From assembly GCA_013398275.1 (NCBI GenBank), contig VZSE01013522.1:568888-632887 (forward strand): DNA of 64,000 bases, given 5' to 3'. A model generated the notes under the pieces. It worked only from the letters and a program-made list of their open reading frames with translations, was not told the origin of the DNA and did no database searches. Source of the DNA: Promerops cafer. Its lineage: Eukaryota; Chordata; Aves; Passeriformes; Nectariniidae. This document shows, one piece after another, positions 12,363 through 24,475 of the stretch; within the stretch, counting starts at the first letter, position 1; the number at the start of each line of letters is the position of its first letter. The translations under genes were made by a program, and so were the position numbers.

Positions 12363-12690
12363 TCTTTGTGTTTGTTTCACTTTACCTCACCCAATCACAG
12401 GCAAAAAAATAAAATGAGCAAGATCCCACACAACTCCTCACAGCCAGAAGAGCTTTACTTCAACTGCAAGGTCTCTACCAAGCCCAGCTAGAATCTACAA
12501 GGCTTCATTGTGTTTTCAAATACAATGCACACTGCAGTAAATAGGTTATTTTACAACCCTGGCCCAGTTTTCAAAGTGGCCTCAATCAGTGCTGTGCAAA
12601 ACATTCATGTCCAACCACAAAATTACAATCAGCCTTTGTTTGAATCCAGCCCGTGTCCCTGGCCAGCGGTGGTTAGTCCCAACTCACAGG
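12363..12690. other. unique non-coding sequence, no gene seen
   Basis: AT-leaning sequence without a convincing frame, repeat or motif cluster. Confidence 0.5.
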
Positions 12691-12990
12691 GTCTGTGAAC
12701 TGTTAGTCAAAGGTTTTTGCAACATTTTTGCCCTGCCTGGATTTCTCTGAATATTTATAGGCTGCTGTTCTCCGGTGACTTTCATATTCAAACTGTGCTG
12801 GCCGGCAGGGGTGGGAAGGGGATGTAAATAACGGAGGGAGTCACATGTTTTCCACTCGCCCCACTTGTTTTGCTTCCAGTAAGAGACACGTGTTGCAAGA
12901 AAACAACTGCAAGGCTTTGACTGTGGGACATTTAAATTAGTGTCACAGTATTTCTACACAGTTGAATGTTTTCAAACATCCAGCTATTGT
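12691..12990. promoter_or_regulatory. candidate conserved non-coding block
   Basis: This repeat-free segment contains 'gaatatttataggctgctg', 'ctgtgctggccggcaggg', a CACGTG-type E-box in 'gacacgtgttgc', and 'acatttaaattagtgtcac'. Mixed GC and AT words without decay-type low complexity suggest possible constraint. No comparison is available, so this is inference. Confidence 0.25.
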
Positions 12991-15900
12991 GAAATCAGAG
13001 TCAACTGTCTGGATATTCAAGCAGACTTGTGGAACTAAAATTTGTAGCCCTGGTCATCAGTTTAGGAGTGGGGATGAGACACACCTCTTCAAAAACTCTT
13101 GAAAAGACTGTGAGGTACTGCAGAAGGACTTAGCTTGAAAAATCCCTGCCATGATTTATCCTGCAACCCAAGCATTCCAAGGCAGGATCCACAAAGTTTA
13201 GTCACCACTGTGTGGAAATTCATACAGTGCTGATGAGATCAAGGGAGCACGTTGAGCACATGGTGGTTACTGTCACTGGTCCTTACGTAATTCCAAACAC
13301 CATGAAGAAATCAGGAAAGCCTGTGGATGTGCAAATAGCTCTGAGTGCTGAGTATAAGATAAAAACAAGCCCTTGCATCATATGTATCTCCTGCTTCACT
13401 GTCTCTCTTAAATGTGGCATGCTTTGGGCATGAAGGGAGGGTTTCCACATCTCTCACAGGGTTGCTTTAGTTCTGAGGCACAATGGGGACGTGTCTCAGC
13501 TCTGAGGAACCCCAGCTCCCCAGAGATGCAGGTTTGCCATCCTCAGTCCATGAATCCTCACCTAAAGGTCTGTACATCCAGCCTTGGCTGTGACATGGTT
13601 TTCATCTTAAAACACAAAGCCAATTCTGTACAGGAGGGAAATGAGCTGATGGCACAATCTAGAGCTGTTTTTGGAAATCAGGCCCTTGAGGGCTTTGTCT
13701 GTTCAAAACATTCCCTAAACAAAGGAAAAATCATCCTTTCTTGTGCTGATGACAAAGTATTCTTTATTCCAAAAAAATCTGATGAAACACAAGTCTGTCC
13801 GTATGGACGACCATTCATCTTAACTAGAGATGTCTGCAAACCTCAAGTGGAAGCTGCTGAAACCATAAAAGTTAACTGTTGAAAAGACACAGCTAAGAAG
13901 CAAAACAGAGGAGAGAATGACAGCCCATGGGCATCTAATGGAAACTACCTCCAGTGGGAGTGCACAAAAGCTGAACCACACTAGAAACAGCAAAGTCTGA
14001 TGTTGACTCAAGCCCTTTGTAAAATACCCAAATCTCAGAGGACTGCATGGAGAGAGGTTTCCTCTGAATGCAGCTTTATTCCAAGATATTTCCAGTAATT
14101 CTTGTCTCTGACCAGGACAAAAATACCAGGGCAATTGTCTGGTTTACAGTATTTTTGCTCTTTTATATAAATCTGTTCCAAAAACTAAATTGTACATGGT
14201 CATAAGAGGATGAAACCTAAGGAAAGAGTATGGAAGAGACAACAGAAATGGTTTTGTTTTGATTATTTTCTTTCCCAAAAGTTTTGTTACTTTAGGTGTA
14301 ACTTGTGCAGAGGGGAGATGGATTTCCAAAGCTGACTATTGCATACTCATACTGCTCATAAAGCAGCTGGATAATTGCATTAGAGGTTCACAGAAATATT
14401 CTGTTAATGCAGACTATATTTTTTTTTCCCCTGGAAATTTCAAACAGACTCTTTGTCCCTACAGGTTTTCAGTTTTGATTGAAAAGAGAAATCTTTGTGT
14501 TTTGTAGCTATGATGAAAAGACAACATGGAAACTACTTTTTTTCCTGTTGACAAGATTGCCTTTTTAGTAAAAAATTAAATTTTTTTAGAAAACTTACAG
14601 AAGACAAAAGGTCTTTTATTGTTCCTAGCTCTTTGCTAATTCACTTTTAAGTATATCAGAGAGGGAAGGATCTTTCCAGTTGTTGTCTTGCTCTGTCCAT
14701 CCTTCCTGCATGGGAACATAAGAGGATTTCACATTCATTAAAATTGCAACACAGCCTGGCTGAAACATGAGTTGGGCTGCATATAGAATAAACCACAGTT
14801 ATATTACAATGACCTTTCCTGATTATCTTGTACTCTGTCACAAGTTAAATGAGGTCATTACTGATGTTACTGGCATTCCTCTTCCTTGGCCCATGACTTC
14901 AAAGACTAATGGGCCCCTTTTGTCACTGAATTCTTGTCAAAATGTTGAGTCCAATCAGACCCCTAATAACTGCACACAGGGTAACATTCACAGATGAAAA
15001 GAACATGCAGACACATGCCTTATACATAATTAATCCTTCCAATGAACTTCATGAATTTCAAAATTACACAAAATGGAACAAATCCAACACAGAGTCTCCT
15101 GTGGGCATATGAGGTCATTTATCCTGCCAGGAGGGTGAAAAAGCCTTATTCTAACATGGATACCCAGCAATGACTCACACAACTTCATTAACTGATTTAT
15201 TTTCTCCTCCTGCTGTCATCTCTGTATCTGTACCTGAGGGCTGACAGTGCTAATCAAGACACCTGTCTATCACACCAGAAAATGAGCCCCCAAAACTATC
15301 ACGGGAGTCAAAAGAGGTCCTGGCCTTGCTAGCAGCCCTGCCATCATCGAGGCAGCAAATTCTGTATCTGTCCAGTTCTAGTCACTCTCACGACCAAGAA
15401 ACCAGATTTTTGTCCAGAAAGTTTTCCTCCCTGCAAACGACCGTGTTGGGGGTGGGGTGGAGGGCAGGACTCGTTCTTGGAAGCCTGTAAAAGCAGTGGC
15501 TGACAATTTTCTTTCTAATGAAAAGTTTGCCTAATTCGGTGCTGGCAAGGCTGTGCACATGTGGCAGCCACATCAAAAGGATGGGCACTGGCACGGAGAG
15601 CAGCAGGGCCTGCAGTGGTTTTGGGGCTGCTCCACGCCAACTGCGAGCTCAAACCCCACTCTCACACTTGGGGCTGTCAACCAAACACACACCAGCACTG
15701 TATTAACCAGCAGCTTTGTTGTATTTGTTCAAAATCAACAATGTCGCCTTCTAATAACAACATCAGTATTTCCTCCTCCCTCTTAATTCCACATCTGTGT
15801 CTCCATGTGTTGTTTCTGATAGGCATCAAAACATGCCAAGCATATCAAAAGGAATATTTTAGTTTGGCCTTACCCCAGTTTCATGGAGATTGTTTGAAAA

Positions 15901-16940
15901 AAATAGATATTGTTTTCTTTCTTTATAAGTAGATTAATTTGTTCTAGAAATCTCAATATTTTCAATATAGGAAGCCACCATTCTCCTTCCAGTCTGTCAT
16001 AAAGTCAACACACATCCACAAGTGTGATGAAAAATCAAACAAATCACAAAAGAGAAGAAAAACAAAGTGGGAAACAGTCACAAAAACAGCTCTACACACA
16101 TGAGGATTTTAGAAGTTGTGTTCTTGTAAGCAAAATAGAAGAAATTGGTTTTTGAGACAGATTATCATAGAAAAGGAAGACTCAAAAGGTCAGCAAGTTC
16201 TTCCCGTTGCAAAACAGTTGGATAAATATTTCGAGACTGCTCCTGACTGATTTCAATCTAACTTGTTGCTAAAAATGTACAGTAAAGGAAATTTGAAGCC
16301 CCCTTAGATACATCTTTCAGATTCTTCACAAATTTCATCATTTAATTTTTCTAGTATCTTACACAAATCAACTTGCATCTTTGCAGCAGTTGAATCCAAT
16401 TACTTGTTTACTTATTCCCTCAGACATGGAGAAAAACGTCAATGTTCTTTTTATAAGAACTTCTTACCTAAAGCAAAAGTAACCAGCTCCTAAGCTCCAT
16501 CACAGCTAGACCCAGTGCAATGTCTTAGTTTTAAAGATTCCTTCTATTTATCAGAAAGTTTAGAATTCCAGTGTCATGCTGAAGGACATTTGCAATTCTT
16601 CCCATCTTCACTCTTAGCAATATCTCAAACATTCTCTTTAAAACACACAACCCCTGATACAAATACCCCCAAAAAAGTGTTGACCATATGTGAGCTGAGT
16701 GCAGTCAGCTACAAAGCTGCTTTTTTGATGAGCCCTCCAAGCCTGACACCATGCCTTTTTTAATCATTAATTTAATGTCTGTCCCCATCCCCTGCCACCA
16801 ACCACATACCTATTTTCTGGCCACTTAACCTTGACCACATTTCCCTCCCTCACCTACAACATAACCTGGTGAAAGCCCCACTAAAATTGGGACTTATTAC
16901 ATCTATTTTTTTTCTCCTAACCTACTGAACTGGTTTTCCA
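12991..16940. other. unique non-coding sequence, no gene seen
   Basis: Frames of up to 156 codons (13412-13882) occur on both strands without recognisable domains. No transposon or RNA gene was identified. AT-rich segments occur near 14560-14600 and 15890-15970. Confidence 0.5.
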
Positions 16941-16957
16941 AGAAAGAAAGAAAGAAA
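16941..16957. repeat. (AGAA)n microsatellite
   Basis: About four tandem AGAA units. Confidence 0.9.
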
Positions 16958-17111
16958 TTATGTTATAGCAAGATGCTTCCGTGACTCAATTCAAATTTCA
17001 GCATCAGAATGTCTAGGAAGCTGTAGCAAAATTTAAGGACCATTCTTGAAAGAGAGATGCTGGAAGTTCAGCATGGGAAGAGTCTGAGGCAAAGGGATTC
17101 TGATGGAAAGA

Positions 17112-17135
17112 TTTTTTTTTTTTTTTTTTTTTNTT
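17112..17135. repeat. poly-T run with undetermined base
   Basis: A run of 21 T is followed by N at 17133 and two more T. The ambiguous base in a homopolymer marks uncertain sequence or assembly. A minus-strand frame across it would encode poly-lysine and is an artefact. Confidence 0.97.
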
Positions 17136-20100
17136 CAGGGAGAGCAGTGCTACATAACTTTCTCCAAAACAAAATATAGCTTCCACTCCTAATAGAAATC
17201 ATAGGAACTGGGTTTGGTACACACAACCCAGTTAAAACTATATATTTTGCCCTCAACAATTAGAAGGACAGAACTATAATCTGGAGTAACCGCACATACA
17301 TTTGCCCTGCAGCAATGGTATGTCAGTACAAGAGCCTGGAAAACAGTAGTTTATAGAATTCTGCACTTAAATTTGAGGTTTTCAGTTTCTCAGTGGTTAG
17401 ATCCAATTCAGACAAATAAATTCAGAAAACAAACATCAAAATACAGAAGATTGCAGCAGCAGAGAAGTTAATGCACTCCATAGTTACTGGATTTGTCACC
17501 ACTATAAGTGAAAAACAAAAGTCTGCTGGTACTGCACTTTGAGCAGTAAGGTTTATAAAATTGACTCCAACTGACTATGACACTTCTGTAGGAAAAAGAT
17601 GTTTTCAAAACAAAATCCACCCTCTGTGGAAAGGAGATAGAAGGTCATAATCCTCCCAGAGGAGCCATAAACAATCCAAGATAAGGGCAGGGAATTTGCT
17701 GAAAGTGTGCTCTCGTGCTCAGCCCAGCTCTCCTCGTTGTCCTCTCCTGCAGATGTAACCTTGAGGACACCGTCATGTGCCGCTGACTCATGGCAATGCT
17801 TATGAAAAATCAGCAGAGGGGTTTTTCCTCTGCATCTTGCAATTCCTCATCTGCTTTAATTCACACAGAAAGTCCTGACCAGCTCCTGGGAGCACACAAG
17901 GCCAAGCTCAGAGTCCTTTGGTATATGCAAGGGATGCCTGACCCTCACGTCCTGAAGAATTTCCTGAATTTACAGGGAGGCAGTTGCACACGTAGGTGTG
18001 AGATTACCATTGTCCATGGGCACCTTCCAAATTATCTCAACCAAAACCCTCACCGTGGTGGTACACATAAACTCCACTCTAGCAATGGATCTGACATTTC
18101 AACATGGGCAGACTGTCCTAAAGCTGGGGTAGCAACAGAGATTAAATCACTGCAAATCAGAATTACACGTGACAATGGTCAGATAATCCCTCAAATCACT
18201 GTCCTCAACCAAACCATCTCCTCCTGTCTTTGATGACTGGGAGTCCCCAACAGCTACTAACTCCTCTAGGTTTCAGAGGAAAACTTCTTCCACAGCATTC
18301 AGTATCCCAGTGAAGCATTTCAAAAATGAAGTGTCTGTCTCTGCAGAGATAAATTGTTATTGAGGTTCTATCAATAGGGTTTCTTTTCCTCTATCTCAGG
18401 CTCTTCCATTAAGGAGTGTTAGCCTCACATCTGGAAGGTCAGGTCTCGTGACCAGGTGACAATTTATAGCTATGCTGAGATTACCTAGAAAAAAAGCATC
18501 TCTCAATTGAACATAAAAACATTTAGTTCAGTAGCTGTACTTTTTGGGAAAAAAAATTAGAAACTTTAAAAATATACATTACAGAGATTTAAAAAACTGA
18601 AGCCAGGCCAAGACAAATGACTAAATGTTTAAGTTCTATTTTAAAAGCAGATTTTTAACACCAAAACCATCAGAGCATTTTTCTGAAGAGCTGCACATAG
18701 GCCTTAGATCAGATTAACTCCAGGGACAGATTTTCCTTTCTGCTGTCCCTCTTTTGATAATCTTTGAGGTTAAGCACAGAAGAGGATTAGCCCCTGGGTT
18801 TCCCCAGAGACCCTTACAACTGCACAGTGGGGGATCTCAGGAGGCTTGTATGCAAAGAAAATGCCAAGATTCAGCTCGAGTTTAATGGTTTAAAAGACTT
18901 TTAATGGGGCCATAAACAAAACACGTCACTAAACACAGAGATTTCAAGGATTTCAAGCACCAGTCCCGTGCCTGTTTTCCAGCCAGATTCACATGAAAAT
19001 CTCCGGAGCCTGCACAGGAGACAGTGGCTATTAGGCAACTATTTAGCTTTTTGTACTATGTTTATTTTGGGTGGAAAAGGTCATGTCACAGAAGCAGTGA
19101 CAAAATTACAATCTGGGAGTTTTGTCAGTGCAACTACTCTTACACCAATGACTCTTCTTGGAACAGCTGAACGGGCCAAAAATCACAAACCAGCCCATCT
19201 CTGCCCATCATGGCTCTGTTAGCAGATGTCAGTAGTGTAGCACAGGCTCTGTTTGCAGAAATCTAACCATAGGTTTTCTGTTACAAAACACAGCCCTGAA
19301 ACAAACCTGCAATCAACTCAAAAGTCAGAAAATGTAGGATTTAAAACAAAAAGTAAAAACAAAAAAGCAAAGTGACTGGCTCTTTGTTTCTTTTAATTTC
19401 CCTAATGGTACCAGATGATCTTTGGAAGTAGCCACATGGAAAAAAGGTAGGGAATGAAATCTTCCAGTTTAAATTGTCAACATCATAATACCTCTGGCAG
19501 GGATATAACAGTTGCAGAGCCCAAGAATTGGAGGCCTTTCAGTTGGAAACTTCGGCATGTGAGACTAAACTCCTGCCCACTTGTATTTGAGAAAAATCTG
19601 TGTGCCTATTTATTTATTTGAGAGAAAGGCTTGGTTTTATCTTTCAGGCCACTTGCCAGTGCTCCTCATTAAGTTCTGTCTCTAATAGTTTCTCCTGCAA
19701 TTACAGATAAACCAAACCCTGTTCCCTCTCTGTCCTTAATGTTGAAATCAAAACTCAGCTAAACTGCTTCAATGCTCCTCTGTGATGGAAGGAAAGGATG
19801 AAATATTTATGTCTGAACAATGAATTCAGTTATTCAGATTTCTTCAGGTTGCTATGATGTCTGAGACTGGACACAGTGGTGACAGAAAAAAAAAAAAGAG
19901 GCTTACTGGAATGCAGAGAAACAGAATGAAATTTTCCTAACACAGAGGAGAGATGCTCAACAGTCATGTAGATAAAGACATGTTTTAATTTATCATTTAA
20001 CACTCTAAAAACAAGGTCATGAAATAGCACAGCTGGATTTAGTAATTTTTATACCTCATTCACTGATTTGAAGACTAAAGTGACACCTGTGCATTGGATT

Positions 20101-20300
20101 AAAAGGGAAAAAAAGCCTTAAACATTATACTAATCACGCAGAGTGTTCTGTGTTTTAGGAGGACTTTCCTCCTAGAAAATAGAACAAACTTTCTAAGTCT
20201 ATTCTTTCTGAAGCAAGAAGGGGCTCTCAAACTCAGCCAACTTCTCTGTGTTACAAGGTTCTATTGTAACCTTCACCTTTGTCAGATTCTGCAGAGCTCA
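17136..20300. other. unique non-coding sequence, no gene seen
   Basis: The longest frame is 147 codons at 17790-18233 and shows nothing recognisable. The part around 18860-18960 ('gtttaatggtttaaaagac', 'ggggccataaacaaaacacg') has a look similar to the candidate regulatory blocks elsewhere, but less strongly. No repeat family was identified. Confidence 0.5.
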
Positions 20301-20325
20301 GAAAGAAAAAAAAACAAACAAACAA
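20301..20325. repeat. A-rich / CAAA simple repeat
   Basis: GAAA, poly-A and CAAA units lie in series over 25 bases. Confidence 0.85.
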
Positions 20326-20789
20326 TTAATTTATTTGGGAATTCAGCTTTTTAAACCTTCTTCTGAAAGAGAAGGGCACTGAAAAGGTATGGAAGAGGAA
20401 ATACTAGGAGTTGCAGCTCAAGTGGAACTTTCTCCTCTATAAATTCATTTTATCAGTGCTCTGTACTGGTCTCCTTACACCTCTCCTTTAGCCCCGGGGC
20501 GTAAGACAAACCAAGCCGTTAGAAGACACTAGGCTTGGGGCTCTGGGTAGAATTTAGGTGGGCTCAGCACGGCCCCAGGACACCTTATCGAGACTTAAGT
20601 TGCTCTCACAAGACAGAGGAAGCAGAATCTGAAGCAAAAAATCCCTTTTCCTTACAAGTGGGAAGAGGTGAGTTGCCCAGTTCGCTGCTAAGCAGCAACA
20701 GAGCAATCCAGTAATCTCATTTACACTGGTAAATCATTTCCAATCAGTGCCTTTAGCCCAAACCGAGACCAGCATACTTAAAACAAAGT

Positions 20790-21130
20790 AGAGATGGTCT
20801 GTTTAAGGTAACAGCGATGAATATTCATTATGTTAAATACAACCAGAGTGAAGGCCTGTCAGTAGAGAGATCACAGGGAAATCTAGGACCTGAAAAGTCT
20901 TCTGCTGGTGGCTTTTTTACTTAACTGACTCTAAAAGGAGAAGGACAAGGATAATTAGACTTCTAATTCAGGTGAATTATTTAGAGCCTAAAGGTGTGGT
21001 CGTGCAAAAGTTAAAACTCTCCTCCCTCCCCATGACATTTTTATGACCCTTCCCTCATTCTTGACTGAATTTGCAGTGAACCGATGTGGGGAGCAACACC
21101 AAAAGAGAATTAATTACACTAAACAAGGCA
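20790..21130. promoter_or_regulatory. candidate enhancer-like conserved block
   Basis: The block has no repeats and no open frame of note. It contains a compact run of homeodomain-type cores at about 20950-20985 ('ggataattagacttctaatt', then 'caggtgaattattt'), with a CAGGTG E-box between them. 'gatgaatattcattatgtt' lies upstream (about 20816), and 'gagaattaattacac' (about 21104) lies downstream. This density of paired ATTA sites with an E-box is typical of developmental enhancers. Sequence alone cannot show activity. Confidence 0.35.
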
Positions 21131-22854
21131 ATAGTTTGCTGCCAGCTTAGCTCCTGAAGCAGCTCCCCAAGCCTGACCTGCTGCAAGGGAGGAGAGAGCC
21201 CAGAGCTGTGAGTACACCAGTGTCTGTGTAAGGATGGGGCAGTGGGACAGCAAGACAGACCAAGACTGGCTTAAACTGCTGTGGGAACAAAACTCAAGTC
21301 AGATGGAAGAAACCCAGGCAATGTGCTCCTTCCAGAGATTATCTCAACATCACACTGACCTTACAAAGTAAGCTGGAAGTTCTACAGACACACATAAACC
21401 CTCGTGTGCTTTTTATTGCACAGGGGGTTTTACACCTCCATCTGTGCACCACAGCAGGCATGTACATCACTGGGTTACATACACAGTGCAAACTGTCTGC
21501 TGGAGAGCTTTTGGGTTGCTTAAAGGGTTTAGGTCAAGTACATTCCACACTTCAGGTTTTATTAAAAGCAAAACAAATTCTTGTTTCCCTAAAAGAAGTT
21601 GTCTGTTGTAAGGGCTATAGACTAAAGAAATGTGTTGCTATTTTTTTAATAACAATGTGGTTGAAGCAGGAGTTCCTTAAAAATATTTTTTTCTAGCATT
21701 TGAATCATTAGATCCAGATAGGAAATCTAAGACTGAAAGGTTATGGAGAAATGGTTAATGAAATGGAAATGAAACTGAAGTCTCATTGCAAAACTAAATA
21801 AACAAGTAAAGTAGATGTTAAAGGATAGAAAAAAAGCTGTGAGGGGAAGAATATTGAAAATATGAAAAGGTTAAATAAGTATGGGATAACTTCAATCACT
21901 TAATGCAGGAAGAAATAGGCATAAACTAAACAAGAACTTTTCAAAGATGAAATAGATAAAGCAAACCATTAGAAACTATAAAAATAAAATTAAATCAGTC
22001 GACAACAACGAAAAGTTTCAGGGAGCAGTTCAGATTACCTACAGGTAGAAACATGCTGAGAAGTTCACCTGTCCCTCCTAAAGGCACTGAGAGGGTAGAT
22101 CCCTCTGTGCTTATAAAAATGTTGGTTTTGAGACTTCAGTCAGGTATTTAAATGCAAGCCCTAATTATTACTTCTGTAAAGTTCCTTTCAAACATTCTTA
22201 TTCCAAGCTCAGCGCATGACACCTGCACCTTTGACATAAGCACCTTCTGTGCCATTCATTGCAGCACATCAAAGCCAGAGCTGCAATCCACTGCGAGGAG
22301 CAACCTGAAACCCAAAGAGGGGAAGCAGCTGGGGAGATGCAGTTTGCAGGGGCAAGTCAAGAACAGCTGCCAGGTCAAAATACTGTTTCAGCCAGGGCCT
22401 CTACTGGGTCGACAGGCACAGGCAGAACCCCATGGGTTGCTGAAATCAGATCTAGTCCACTTTAGCTTTTGCACACTTGCTTAGCTCATGTCTGTCTCAA
22501 GGATATATCCAGGAACACCATCTCTGAAGTGCTCTCAGATGGAGAGCATCCTCACTCCAGCAGCCCGAACAGGAAGATGTTTTTGTCTCCTCTCATCTCC
22601 CGTTCATCTGGATTTTTAACACACACAAGCCCAGTCTGGTTGCCAGGAAGGCGAAGGAAAGGTCAACAAACTCCTTTGCTGCACATTAGTTTGTCAAACT
22701 CCATTCTGGGCAGCATGACTTTACATGTTAATGTCAGTGTTTGCCTCTGTGTCAATAGTCCCTATTGTGTGCATTTGTAACACAAGATTTATGGTAAAGC
22801 TTGCAACATTTTTTCAGGCATAATAAGCGTTTATTCGCCATCCCAGGTCTATAA
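21131..22854. other. unique non-coding sequence, AT-rich centre, no gene seen
   Basis: The part at 21700-22010 is strongly A-rich on the plus strand, with many AAA words but no regular repeat. Elsewhere only short frames occur (up to 110 codons at 22152-22484). No element was recognised. Confidence 0.5.
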
Positions 22855-23080
22855 GCAGAGGCCTGACAAGTAATTATTGACACATTGTGCAGAAATAAAA
22901 GCGGTGGGCGAGCTGCTGTTGCGAATGGCAGCGTGGGTAGGGGGAAGGAGGGGCTGTGTCAAAGGAGTGACAGCCTTGGTGCCCAACATTGTCAAAGCCG
23001 ACAGTGACTTGCACTGTTCTGTGTGCCTGACTGTATTTGTGCTCCCTGTCACTGGGGTGTGACATGCCAAAACACGAGGA
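22855..23080. promoter_or_regulatory. candidate conserved non-coding block
   Basis: This repeat-free stretch contains 'gacaagtaattattgacac', 'agaaataaaagcggtgggcg', and repeated 'tgtcaaag' / 'gtgacag' words around 22958-22998. Short frames of 60-73 codons exist on both strands at once, which argues against coding. Possible constraint is inferred from composition only. Confidence 0.3.
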
Positions 23081-24410
23081 GCGCTCCTTTTCTCATGCTA
23101 ATGCTTTGTGATGACAGCTTTGTGATCCTCGGGCTGCGTTCAGCCTCAACAAGTCAAGGTGTGACAGGCAGCAGAGCCCTTTGTCGGCGGGGGCTGTGCT
23201 GCCCTCATCAAACGGCCCATTTCTCCTGGGCTCAAAGGGACCTAATGCCTCAGAGAGCACTCACAGCCCAGCACCTTCCCGGGGATACCACCTGTGCCTG
23301 TACCTGGGCATCCTGTTCCCCCTGCCACCCCGGGTGACCCCACGGTGCCCATCACAGAGCCTCGTGCCACCTCTAGATGAAGAGGGAATGAATTTGAAAA
23401 CCTATTCCCAAGTAATTGTTCATGAGCAGGGGTTCAAATCTGCTTTGCTCTGTTGCACAGGGAGCAACTTGCTAACTTCAAGCTAAGCCTAGGAAAGCTC
23501 TGCAGAGGTTTTATGGTAGTTTAGCACAACTAGTAAACTCTGCTCAGGATTGATTCAGCCTCTGGACTGCACAAGGTACCACCAGACAGGATTAGAATGT
23601 ATTAGCAAAGCAGTGTGAAGGAAGGTTGCATGACGCCTACTTGTATTATACTTGGCTGTAAAACTGAAAGTCACATTAGCACCAAGTTCATCCAAAACAC
23701 CAAAGCAGCCCTAAAACTGTATTTTATATGTGAAAGAAAGCTGGGCATGAAAGGGCAGAGTTCAGGCTGCCTAGACTAAGCAATGTGTTGGCTTCTTGGG
23801 ATTTGGACTTTGCAAATGGCTTGAAGAAGTACATGAGCTTGGCTACTTACATGAAGCTTATTTAAATGATCCAAAACTCAATGATCAGCAAAGCTGGGCT
23901 AGAAAACTGGCCAGAACAGGCTTTTTTGCAAGATTTATGGTGTTTCCTGCTTTTTGTTCCCAGGCATAACCAGGAAGTGAACTGAATAAAAATGGAAAAT
24001 AATTTTTAGAAAAGTTATGAATCTCTTTTTCAAAGGTTAAAGAAGTTCACTGTAAAAAATTTTGTGTCAATTTTCAGACCTTTGTTTTCATACTTATCCA
24101 AATTCCACCCAGCAGCTGAGAGATAGATTATTATTCTGAAATGTTAACAGTATTGATGAGAAAGACAAAGAACAAGTTAACTGCGATCCAAAATCAAAGC
24201 CATGCTATCAGAAAGCCCAGGTTACTTACTGTAATTATTTCCTCTCCCTAGTGACACCACTGGGAATCAGGGATCCCATTACATCAGGCATCCTGAACAC
24301 AAAATGACAATCTGCTCCAAACAGCTTGACCCAAGATTTCAGCACACCAAGCATGGGGTGGTTAAAGGGGCGAATGGAGGCTGGAGATGAAGACTTGAAT
24401 GAAAATTATT
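23081..24410. other. unique non-coding sequence, no gene seen
   Basis: A moderately GC-rich part at 23150-23370 is followed by AT-leaning sequence. Frames of about 100 codons lack recognisable features. Confidence 0.5.
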
Positions 24411-24475
24411 TTATTATTTGCAATTCTAGCATCACAGAGGTTGGGATTTTCAAAGCTGCCTGTGACATCTGGAGA
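24411..24475. mobile_element. possible remnant of an ancient amniote repeat
   Basis: The words 'gttgggattttcaaagctgc' and 'ctgtgacatctgga' resemble the 'ggattttcaaaggcgcct' end of an old interspersed repeat common in turtles and crocodilians. Only one block matches, so this is tentative. Confidence 0.3.

Noticed and set aside
13412..13882. 156-codon plus-strand frame
   Set aside because: No domain recognised and no supporting signals.
17068..17259. Minus-strand frame containing poly-lysine
   Set aside because: The lysine run is the poly-T tract read in reverse and includes the undetermined base.
23430..23460. 'ggttcaaatc' as a tRNA T-arm
   Set aside because: No acceptor stem, D-arm or anticodon arm can be drawn around it.
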